DNA from: Chromatiales bacterium
GTDB taxonomy: Bacteria > Pseudomonadota > Gammaproteobacteria > UBA6429 > Thiohalophilaceae
Length of the DNA stretch: 7,054 nucleotides
Assembly: GCA_027001895.1 (NCBI GenBank)
Contig: JALTLP010000075.1
Span: 1-7,054 of the forward strand
Direction of reading: 5' to 3'
In this document: piece by piece, positions 1-5,238 of the stretch
Numbering within the stretch: the stretch's first letter is position 1
Layout of the letters: each line of letters opens with the position of its first letter
Translations under genes and position numbers: made by a program
Notes under the pieces: generated by a model
The model's database searches: none
What the model saw: only the letters and a program-made list of their open reading frames with translations
Told to the model about the DNA's origin: nothing

Positions 1-74
1 AGGCCCATATGATGTCGCATCAGTACGAAGGTCTAATGAAAAAGGCCAATATGAAAGGTAAGGGCAAGAAATAA
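1..74 (+). CDS. secY: SecY protein translocase subunit, C-terminal end (partial)
   Basis: Only the last 23 codons are present, read from base 3 in the third frame to a TAA at 72-74. The peptide contains HQYEGLMKKANMKGKGKK, which closely resembles the cytosolic C-terminal tail of gammaproteobacterial SecY (E. coli ends in a Y-E-S-A-L-K-K-A-N-L-K-G pattern). SecY is the channel-forming inner-membrane subunit of the SecYEG translocon, and this tail lies on the cytosolic face. Its position immediately before rpmJ is the standard end of the spc operon, which supports the call despite the short length. The rest of the gene lies left of the window. Confidence 0.9.
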   Translation, partial: AHMMSHQYEGLMKKANMKGKGKK

Positions 75-90
75 CAGTTTGCCCTGATGT

Positions 91-125
91 TTAGTTAAGT
101 TGTTGATTTACAACAAAATAACTGA
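91..125 (+). repeat. AT-rich stem-loop between secY and rpmJ
   Basis: A symmetric inverted repeat is visible. The inner stem TTGTTG (100-105) pairs with CAACAA (111-116) around an ATTTA loop. A 2x2 internal loop follows, then an outer stem AGTTA (93-97) with TAACT (119-123), extendable by one G-U and one A-U pair to 91-125. No T-run follows directly, so it is not a canonical terminator. It could be an RNA-processing or stability element separating secY from rpmJ. The structure is seen in the sequence; the function is inferred. Confidence 0.45.
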
Positions 126-172
126 ATATTTAGTGTTTTTGATAGAAAGATTTGTTTTTAGGAGTAGCTGGC

Positions 173-286
173 ATGAAAGTCAGAGCATCTGTTAAGAAAA
201 TGTGTTCAAGCTGTAAGGTTATCCGTCGTCACGGTGTGGTGCGTGTTATTTGCAAAAATGGCCGCCATAAGCAACGTCAAGGGTAA
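173..286 (+). CDS. rpmJ: 50S ribosomal protein L36 (zinc-type)
   Basis: This 37-residue gene encodes L36, the smallest protein of the large ribosomal subunit, which binds 23S rRNA. The sequence starts MKVRASVKKMCSSCKVIRR and ends with the family signature HKQRQG. C11, C14, C27 and H32 form the Cys3-His zinc ribbon of the C+ version of L36; C- paralogues used during zinc starvation lack these residues. The ATG at 173 has a good Shine-Dalgarno, AGGAG at 160-164, about 8 nt upstream. It lies 98 nt after secY, the normal place for rpmJ at the end of the spc operon. The identification is secure. Confidence 0.97.
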   Translation: MKVRASVKKMCSSCKVIRRHGVVRVICKNGRHKQRQG

Positions 287-343
287 TTGAGCTAGTCCGC
301 TGTTTTTTATAAGTAAAAGCCTGACTGATATTTAGCTTTAGTC

Positions 344-372
344 TTGCTCAACTTACTAGAAATGCGTACAAT
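344..372 (+). promoter_or_regulatory. Predicted sigma70 promoter of the alpha operon
   Basis: TTGCTC (344-349) and TACAAT (367-372) are separated by exactly 17 nt, which makes a credible -35/-10 pair. Transcription would start near 379-380, giving a leader of about 64 nt before rpsM. In E. coli the alpha operon likewise has its own promoter between rpmJ and rpsM. No convincing terminator is seen after rpmJ, so read-through from the spc operon may add to expression. Confidence 0.6.
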
Positions 373-380
373 TAGCGGTT

Positions 381-412
381 TCGCGCGGAGTCGAATAGAC
401 GACCCTGCGTGA
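381..412 (+). promoter_or_regulatory. Alpha-operon leader hairpin, candidate S4 regulatory element
   Basis: Bases 381-388 (TCGCGCGG) plus 390-393 (GTCG) pair with 400-403 (CGAC), 404-405 and 407-412. This gives about 12 pairs, one of them G-U, with single bulges at A389 and T406 and the six-base loop AATAGA. It begins at the predicted transcription start and ends 18 nt before the rpsM Shine-Dalgarno. In E. coli, ribosomal protein S4 represses this operon by binding a pseudoknot in the rpsM leader. Whether this hairpin is the local equivalent is inference; I could not confirm the E. coli-type nested pseudoknot. Confidence 0.45.
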
Positions 413-442
413 TAATTTATTGAAATTTTGAGGAAGTAATCC

Positions 443-799
443 ATGGCCCGTATAGCCGGAATAAATGTACCTGATCATAAACATGCTGTCATTGCGTTAA
501 CCGCAATTTATGGTATTGGCCCTACACGTGCGAAAGAAATCTGTACGTCGGTGGGTGTTGAGCCAAGCACTAAAATCAGTGCTCTGGATGAGAACGTATT
601 AGAGCAAATTCGTGGTGAAGTTGCTAAGTTCACGGTTGAAGGTGACTTACGTCGTGAAGTTTCCATGAACATCAAGCGTCTGATGGACCTTGGTACTTTC
701 CGTGGAATTCGTCATCGTCGTAGTCTTCCGCTACGTGGTCAACGCACCAAAACAAATGCACGGACTCGTAAAGGTCCTCGTAAACCTATTAAAAGATAA
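443..799 (+). CDS. rpsM: 30S ribosomal protein S13
   Basis: S13 sits in the head of the small subunit, contacts 16S rRNA and P-site tRNA, and forms bridges to the large subunit. The 118 residues match the E. coli length. The N-terminus MARIAGINVPDHKHAVIALT is near-identical to gammaproteobacterial S13. It is followed by the helix-turn motif Y-G-I-G (residues 23-26) and a strongly basic tail (about 88-118) that reaches towards the P site. The ATG at 443 has a strong Shine-Dalgarno, GAGGAAG at 430-436, 6 nt upstream. It is the first gene of the alpha operon, behind its own predicted promoter and leader hairpin. Confidence 0.98.
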   Translation: MARIAGINVPDHKHAVIALTAIYGIGPTRAKEICTSVGVEPSTKISALDENVLEQIRGEVAKFTVEGDLRREVSMNIKRLMDLGTFRGIRHRRSLPLRGQRTKTNARTRKGPRKPIKR

Positions 800-821
800 G
801 CTTCGCAGGTAAGTATTAATT

Positions 822-1211
822 ATGGCAACTAATAAAACTCGTTCGCGCAAAAAAGTAAAACGCGACGTCTCAGACGGAATAGCGCACATCCACGCTTCGT
901 TTAACAACACAATTGTAATGATTACTGACAGACAGGGTAATGCATTATGTTGGGCAACGGCAGGTGGTTCCGGTTTCCGTGGTTCACGTAAAAGTACCCC
1001 TTTTGCTGCACAGGTTGCTGCAGAACGTGTGGGAACAATGGCGAAAGAGTTTGGCATGAAGAACCTCGAAGTAAACGTTAAAGGTCCAGGGCCTGGTCGT
1101 GAATCAGCAGTACGTGCCTTACATGCTAACGGTTTTAAAATTACTAACATTTCGGATACGACACCTATTCCACACAATGGTTGTCGCCCACCGAAACGTC
1201 GTCGAGTTTAG
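822..1211 (+). CDS. rpsK: 30S ribosomal protein S11
   Basis: S11 lies on the platform of the small subunit near the mRNA exit and the 3' end of 16S rRNA. The 129 residues equal the E. coli length. Conserved blocks include HIHASFNNTIVMITD near the N-terminus, the GPGPG loop at residues 88-92 and the basic C-terminus ending PKRRRV. Asn119-Gly120 is kept; in E. coli S11 this Asn is known to convert to isoaspartate. The gene follows rpsM by 22 nt. Its Shine-Dalgarno is modest (AGGT at 807-810), so translational coupling to rpsM may help. Its TAG stop lies inside the ribosome-binding site of rpsD. Confidence 0.98.
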   Translation: MATNKTRSRKKVKRDVSDGIAHIHASFNNTIVMITDRQGNALCWATAGGSGFRGSRKSTPFAAQVAAERVGTMAKEFGMKNLEVNVKGPGPGRESAVRALHANGFKITNISDTTPIPHNGCRPPKRRRV

Positions 1212-1225
1212 GAGATACTACATTG
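1210..1225 (+). promoter_or_regulatory. rpsD ribosome-binding site and TTG start, overlapping the rpsK stop
   Basis: AGGAG (1210-1214) lies 8 nt before the TTG at 1223-1225, and its first two bases belong to the rpsK stop TAG (1209-1211). The peptide from this TTG begins M-A-K-Y-V-G-P-K, matching the usual S4 N-terminus. The in-frame ATG at 1181 lies inside rpsK, would add 14 residues unlike any S4, and lacks a good Shine-Dalgarno. TTG is therefore the likely start, and the overlap suggests translational coupling to rpsK. Confidence 0.8.
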
Positions 1226-1849
1226 GCTAAATATGTCGGTCCAAAATGTCGTCAGTGTCGTCGTGAAGGCGCTAAATTATTTTTAAAAGGCGATAAATGT
1301 TTTTCAAGTAAATGTGCTATGGAAAACCGCCCATTTGCACCTGGCCAACATGGACAGAAACGTGCACGAATGTCTGACTATGCCGGTCAGTTGCGTGAAA
1401 AGCAAAAACTGCGTCGTGTATACGGTATCCTTGAAAAGCAATTCCGTGGTTACTATAAAGAAGCAGATCGTATTAAAGGTTCAACCGGCGAAAACCTGTT
1501 ACAACTTTTAGAGTCACGTCTGGACAATGTTGTTTTCAGAATGGGTTTTGGTGCTTCCCGCAGTGAAGCACGGCAGCTTGTTCGCCATAATGGTATTATG
1601 GTTAACGGTCGTAAGTTAAACATTCCTTCTGCCCAGATTTCTGCCGGTGATGTGATTTCGATTGCTGAAAAAGCAAAAAACCAGTTACGTATTAAAGGCG
1701 CAATGGATGCTTCACAATCTCGTGGCATTGTTGACTGGGTTGAAGTTGATACAAACAAGCTCGAAGGCGTTTACAAGAACGTACCGGAGCGTAGTGATTT
1801 ACCATCAGATATTAAAGAAAATCTGGTAGTTGAATTATATTCAAAATAA
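1223..1849 (+). CDS. rpsD: 30S ribosomal protein S4 (zinc-type), TTG start
   Basis: S4 is a primary 16S rRNA-binding protein that nucleates 30S assembly and, in E. coli, represses translation of the alpha operon. From the TTG it has 208 residues (E. coli 206). C9, C12, C26 and C31 form a C-X2-C...C-X4-C cluster equivalent to the zinc site of Thermus S4; E. coli S4 keeps only C31. Then come the conserved PGQHGQKRAR and SDYAGQLREKQKLRR segments and the S4 RNA-binding domain at about residues 98-160, with LDNVVFRMGFG and the V-N-G-R loop. It ends with VVELYSK as in E. coli. The family call is certain; the start is chosen on family length and the Shine-Dalgarno. Confidence 0.95.
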   Translation: MAKYVGPKCRQCRREGAKLFLKGDKCFSSKCAMENRPFAPGQHGQKRARMSDYAGQLREKQKLRRVYGILEKQFRGYYKEADRIKGSTGENLLQLLESRLDNVVFRMGFGASRSEARQLVRHNGIMVNGRKLNIPSAQISAGDVISIAEKAKNQLRIKGAMDASQSRGIVDWVEVDTNKLEGVYKNVPERSDLPSDIKENLVVELYSK

Positions 1850-1850
1850 T

Positions 1851-1872
1851 AAATTTAATTTTTTTTAAATTT
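1851..1872 (+). repeat. AT-only inverted repeat between rpsD and rpoA
   Basis: AAATTTAA (1851-1858) and TTAAATTT (1865-1872) are perfect inverted arms flanking TTTTTT, starting two bases after the rpsD stop codon and ending 14 nt before the rpoA Shine-Dalgarno. The stem is weak because every pair is A-U, so it is unlikely to terminate transcription. It may be a target for RNA processing or just an unstructured AU-rich stretch that aids rpoA translation. The repeat is visible; any role is inference. Confidence 0.35.
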
Positions 1873-1898
1873 CTCAAGATAAGTAAAGAGGGTATTAC

Positions 1899-2921
1899 AT
1901 GCAAGGTTCAGCTGAATTTTTGACCCCGCGAATTGTTGATGTGAATCAAATCAGTGACACGCAGGCGAAAGTCACCCTGGAACCCCTGGAGCGCGGCTTT
2001 GGCCACACTTTAGGTAATGCGTTACGTCGCATCCTGCTTTCTTCAATGACCGGTTACTCCATTGTCGAAGCTGAAATAGATGGCGTTTTACATGAGTACA
2101 CAACCGTTGAAGGTGTACAGGAAGACGTAATGAATATCCTGCTAAACCTCAAAGGCGTTGCAATTAAAATGGATGATGCCGAATCATCAACTGCTCGCTT
2201 AACATTAAACAAGAAAGGCCCGGGTATTGTGACAGCCGGTGATATCGCTGTTGACCACAATGTTGAAATTGTAAATCCAGACCATATTATCGCGCATCTT
2301 ACTGATACCGGTGAATTAAACATGGTCATGAAGGTGGCTGCGGGTCGTGGTTATGAAGCATCTAATCTGCGTGTGGTTGATGACGAAGAAGATCGTCCAA
2401 TTGGCCGTCTGCAACTTGATGCATCATACAGCCCGGTTTCGCGTGTTTCTTATAACGTTGAAAGTGCACGTGTTGAGCAACGTACTAATCTTGACAAGCT
2501 TATTATCGAGCTGGAAACAGACGGAACGCTTGAGCCTGAACAGGCTATTCGTAACGCTGCAACAATTTTACAGGAACAGCTTGCTGCATTTGTTGACTTA
2601 CGCAGTAAAGAAGCTGATGAGCCATCTGAGCAGGAACCGGATATCGATCCAATCCTGTTACGTCCGGTTGATGATCTGGAATTAACAGTTCGTTCAGCAA
2701 ACTGCTTAAAAGCAGAACAAATTTACTATATTGGTGATTTAATCCAGTGTACGGAAGTTGAATTACTTAAAACGCCGAACCTTGGTAAGAAGTCACTGAC
2801 AGAAATTAAAGACGTACTGGCTTCACGTGGCCTGTCTTTAGGTATTCGTCTTGAAAACTGGCCTCCAGCAAGTCTTGCAGGCAGTAAAGAAGACAAACCG
2901 GTTTCAACATTATTAGGTTAA
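1899..2921 (+). CDS. rpoA: DNA-directed RNA polymerase subunit alpha
   Basis: RpoA dimerises to start assembly of RNA polymerase and contacts UP-element DNA and activators. The N-terminal domain (about 1-235) holds LEPLERGFGHTLGNALRRIL and the GRGY and DERPIGRL-like blocks. A variable acidic linker follows, then the C-terminal domain (about 250-327). R265, N268, G296, K298, S299 and E302 align by number with the DNA-contacting residues of E. coli. At 340 residues it is 11 longer than E. coli alpha; the extra part is a polar C-terminal tail after the NWPPAS motif. The ATG at 1899 is preceded by AGAGGG at 1887-1892. It lies between rpsD and rplQ, its standard place. Confidence 0.99.
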   Translation: MQGSAEFLTPRIVDVNQISDTQAKVTLEPLERGFGHTLGNALRRILLSSMTGYSIVEAEIDGVLHEYTTVEGVQEDVMNILLNLKGVAIKMDDAESSTARLTLNKKGPGIVTAGDIAVDHNVEIVNPDHIIAHLTDTGELNMVMKVAAGRGYEASNLRVVDDEEDRPIGRLQLDASYSPVSRVSYNVESARVEQRTNLDKLIIELETDGTLEPEQAIRNAATILQEQLAAFVDLRSKEADEPSEQEPDIDPILLRPVDDLELTVRSANCLKAEQIYYIGDLIQCTEVELLKTPNLGKKSLTEIKDVLASRGLSLGIRLENWPPASLAGSKEDKPVSTLLG

Positions 2922-2968
2922 CTGAAACCTCCTGGTTAAATAAAGAATTGAATATATAGGGTAGTATC

Positions 2969-3370
2969 ATGCGTCATCGTCATAGTGGTAGACAACTTAA
3001 TCGAAACAGCTCTCATCGTAAAGCGATGTTCAAAAACATGTCATCGTCACTGTTTAAGCACGAGCTGATTCGTACAACATTGGCGAAAGCAAAAGAACTG
3101 CGTCGTAAAGCTGAACCATTAATTACGCTTGCGAAGAAAGATTCGGTTGCTAACCGTCGTTTAGCTTTTGCTCGTTTAGGTGATCGTGAAGTCGTTACAA
3201 AATTATTTAACGAACTGGGCCCGCGTTATGTTGAACGTCCAGGCGGTTATTTACGTATTTTAAAATGCGGTTTCCGTGCCGGTGATAAAGCACCTATGGC
3301 CTACGTAGAACTGGTTGATCGTCCAGTTGTTGAAGATATTGAAGAAGATAAGGTAGTTGAAGAGGATTAA
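2969..3370 (+). CDS. rplQ: 50S ribosomal protein L17
   Basis: L17 is a large-subunit protein located near the peptide exit tunnel, and rplQ is the usual last gene of the alpha operon. The start MRHRHSGRQLNRNSSHRKAM is the family signature, followed by the FKHELIRTTLAKAKELR segment, the central LGPRYVERPGGYLRILK motif and the GDKAPMAYVEL block. It has 133 residues against 127 in E. coli; the excess is an acidic tail (about 119-133) rich in Glu and Asp, a region of low conservation. The ATG has a weak to moderate Shine-Dalgarno (TAGGGT at 2957-2962). It starts 47 nt after rpoA, and an intrinsic terminator follows its stop. Confidence 0.98.
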   Translation: MRHRHSGRQLNRNSSHRKAMFKNMSSSLFKHELIRTTLAKAKELRRKAEPLITLAKKDSVANRRLAFARLGDREVVTKLFNELGPRYVERPGGYLRILKCGFRAGDKAPMAYVELVDRPVVEDIEEDKVVEED

Positions 3371-3390
3371 TCTCTTGTCTTCATTACCAG

Positions 3391-3416
3391 AAAACCGGGC
3401 AATGCCCGGTTTTTTT
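3391..3416 (+). terminator. Intrinsic terminator of the alpha operon
   Basis: AAAACCGGGC (3391-3400) pairs perfectly with GCCCGGTTTT (3404-3413) around a three-base AAT loop, and the T-run continues to 3416. The core stem ACCGGGC/GCCCGGT is GC-rich. It starts 20 nt after the rplQ stop. This is a classical Rho-independent terminator closing the ribosomal block; the A-run on the left arm means it could also act on the opposite strand. Confidence 0.93.
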
Positions 3417-3445
3417 ATGCATGAACATAAGAAATAATATTGATA

Positions 3446-4411
3446 ATGAGTTTTTTATTCAGCAACCGCTCTGTTAAGTATCTCGCATATACTTTTAGCC
3501 TGGTATTTGTTGTTTACATGGTTATTTTTTTCCAGACTGACCTGACAGACAACCGTGTTTTTCAACAGCTATGGAATAGTGGGCATATTATACTTTTTAT
3601 GGTTTACAGCCTTTTAATATTGAAACATGTTAATCGTTCGGCTAAACAGATTAGCTATTTAAAACTGTTTGTATTTATTGTCCTGAGCAGTCTGTTGCTG
3701 GGTGTGCTTATCGAAATACTTCAAAGCTTTACCGGCAGAGACAAAAGCATGTATGACGTACAACTGGATCTGGTTGGTGCTGTTAGTGGTTTTGTTGTAT
3801 TTTCGAAGTTGAAACAGGTGTGTAGCAGGTTTGTTTATAACGCAGTCATTTTTTCTGTTGCTTTATTTTCTCTTGTGTCTGTAGCGCCGCTGGTTTTAAA
3901 TATTGTAGATTCATTTTACCAGCAAGAAGATTTCCCCTTATTACTATCGAACAAACATACAACAGAATTTACCCGATTTGGATTAACCAACAGTAATATC
4001 AGTTCTGTTAACAGCAAGACTGAAAGCCCTGGTCAGGTTAGTATTTTAAAGGTGAACTTTATTAAATCGGATGATTCAGCGGTAACTTTATTTGTACCGA
4101 ATATAAGCTGGGCAGACTACAGTCATATTCAGTTTGAAATTTTAAATCCGTCTGATAAAACATTTATCTTAAACTTTAAGATAAACCAGAAAATAAATAA
4201 CAAAACATTACCTCATTTTCAGTCTTCACTAAATTATGCGCTAAACTTGAAACCGGGATGGAATAATTTTTCAATTAAATTTTCTGATATGCACATGGAC
4301 AGCCATAACGATAAGTTTGATTTTAACAGGGTAAGAAGCCTTATGTTTTTTATACTAAACCTACAACAGGATAAAACAGTTTTTATCAGCAGGATAAGGC
4401 TGGACAAATGA
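3446..4411 (+). CDS. VanZ-like membrane protein with extra C-terminal extracytoplasmic domain
   Basis: The first 130 residues look like a VanZ-family membrane domain. There are four hydrophobic segments (about 12-29, 46-62, 73-92, 107-120), H47 at the start of the second, and the E90-x2-Q93 ... R98 ... D104 ... D108 ... G111 pattern that marks the family's conserved loop. A fifth segment (about 130-154) leads into a polar region of about 165 residues. It has alternating beta-strand-like stretches and no Cys, and resembles a carbohydrate-binding-type beta-sandwich (inference). Positive-inside charges place this part outside the membrane. VanZ is named for a teicoplanin-resistance gene, but the biochemical role of the family is unclear. 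I start at the ATG at 3446; an in-frame TTG at 3440 would add two residues. The Shine-Dalgarno is poor. The stop overlaps the next gene by 4 nt. Confidence 0.8.
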   Translation: MSFLFSNRSVKYLAYTFSLVFVVYMVIFFQTDLTDNRVFQQLWNSGHIILFMVYSLLILKHVNRSAKQISYLKLFVFIVLSSLLLGVLIEILQSFTGRDKSMYDVQLDLVGAVSGFVVFSKLKQVCSRFVYNAVIFSVALFSLVSVAPLVLNIVDSFYQQEDFPLLLSNKHTTEFTRFGLTNSNISSVNSKTESPGQVSILKVNFIKSDDSAVTLFVPNISWADYSHIQFEILNPSDKTFILNFKINQKINNKTLPHFQSSLNYALNLKPGWNNFSIKFSDMHMDSHNDKFDFNRVRSLMFFILNLQQDKTVFISRIRLDK

Positions 4412-5133
4412 TAATTTTATATACTGATTTTGGTATGAATGGACCATATGTAGGTCAGCTTAAGGCTGCTATTCTTGCTGTTAATCCGCAAGCTGTGATT
4501 GTTGACCTTATGCATGATGCACCGATGTTTGATATTAGGCATTCAGCCTTTTTACTGGGGATACTTTACAGATATTTTCCGGCGGATGGTATTTTTTGCT
4601 GTGTCGTCGACCCGGGGGTTGGCAGTGCACGAGATGCCATTGTTATTCAGGCTGGCAAACGTTTTTTTGTCGGGCCTGATAATGGTTTATTTGAATATAT
4701 TCTCAGGGCGGAGTTAGTGATAAAAGCTTACCAGATTAACTGGCAACCTGCTGAAATGAGTAATACCTTTCATGGTCGGGATATATTTGCCCCGATCTCG
4801 GCAAAACTGTCGAATAATAATATGTCAGATCTTGTTGAAATAAAGCAGGATAAACTTTATCGGCAGGACTGGCCGAATAAACTGGAAGAAATTATCTATA
4901 TTGATCCTTATGGCAATTTAACAACGGGTATACCGGCAACAAGTATTGGCAGACATACATGCTTAAAGATAAATAATACAAAAATACAGTATGCTCGTAC
5001 CTATGCTGAAATGCCTGACGACCAGCCTTACTGGTATATCAATTCAAACCAGCTGGTTGAAATAGCCGTTAATGGCAGCAATGCACAGCAAGTCCTGTGT
5101 GCCTGTATTGGCCAGCATATCAGTATAATTTGA
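4408..5133 (+). CDS. S-adenosyl-L-methionine hydrolase (adenosine-forming), former DUF62 family
   Basis: These cytosolic enzymes split S-adenosylmethionine with water (hydroxide) to adenosine and methionine; relatives are the fluorinase and SalL chlorinase. The start MIILYTDFG with YVGQLK is the N-terminal family signature. D68, R75 and H122 match the Asp-Arg-His set described for archaeal DUF62 enzymes, within VDPGVGSAR and TFHGRDIFAP. GPDNGLF (89-95) and the C-terminal domain with IDPYGNL and NSNQLVEIAVN are also typical. The 241 residues are a usual length. The ATG overlaps the upstream stop (ATGA), with AAGG at 4396-4399 as Shine-Dalgarno, so translation is probably coupled to the VanZ-like gene. 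The physiological role is uncertain in most bacteria. Confidence 0.92.
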   Translation: MIILYTDFGMNGPYVGQLKAAILAVNPQAVIVDLMHDAPMFDIRHSAFLLGILYRYFPADGIFCCVVDPGVGSARDAIVIQAGKRFFVGPDNGLFEYILRAELVIKAYQINWQPAEMSNTFHGRDIFAPISAKLSNNNMSDLVEIKQDKLYRQDWPNKLEEIIYIDPYGNLTTGIPATSIGRHTCLKINNTKIQYARTYAEMPDDQPYWYINSNQLVEIAVNGSNAQQVLCACIGQHISII

Positions 5134-5181
5134 TTTTACTTAAAACGTGTAACTCATTGTATTTTATGTAATATTTTTGAT

Positions 5182-5208
5182 TAATATTATCATTTAAGTG
5201 GCCGATAT
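5182..5208 (+). promoter_or_regulatory. Candidate sigma28 (FliA-type) promoter upstream of the Hpt gene
   Basis: GCCGATAT (5201-5208) matches 7 of 8 bases of the FliA -10 consensus GCCGATAA. Exactly 11 nt upstream, TAATATTA (5182-5189) matches 5 of 8 bases of the -35 consensus TAAAGTTT. The start would be near 5215, about 24 nt before the ATG. A sigma70 reading (TTGATT 5177-5182 with TATAAG 5206-5211) has a 23-nt spacer and is poorer. Assignment to FliA is inference from consensus alone. Confidence 0.5.
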
Positions 5209-5238
5209 AAGATTAAGCCCACTGAATGAAATAGAGAT

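Noticed and set aside
291..307. Possible terminator after rpmJ (AGC...GCT followed by TTTTTT)
   Set aside because: The stem is only three base pairs, too weak for intrinsic termination.
731..1177. 148-residue minus-strand open frame opposite rpsM/rpsK
   Set aside because: It lies antisense to two certain ribosomal genes, and its peptide has no recognisable family features; it is a shadow frame.
1181..1222. Upstream ATG extension of rpsD
   Set aside because: The 14 extra residues are the rpsK tail read in another frame; S4 family length and the Shine-Dalgarno favour the TTG at 1223.
1314..2685. Several open frames of 65-112 residues inside rpsD and rpoA on both strands
   Set aside because: All overlap certain genes in other frames, have poor starts and show no family motifs.
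2925..2938. Possible hairpin AACC-TCCT-GGTT between rpoA and rplQ
   Set aside because: Only four base pairs, no T-run, no extension of the stem; likely chance.
4499..4717. 72-residue open frame within the SAM hydrolase gene
   Set aside because: Out-of-frame shadow of a gene whose family motifs are clear.
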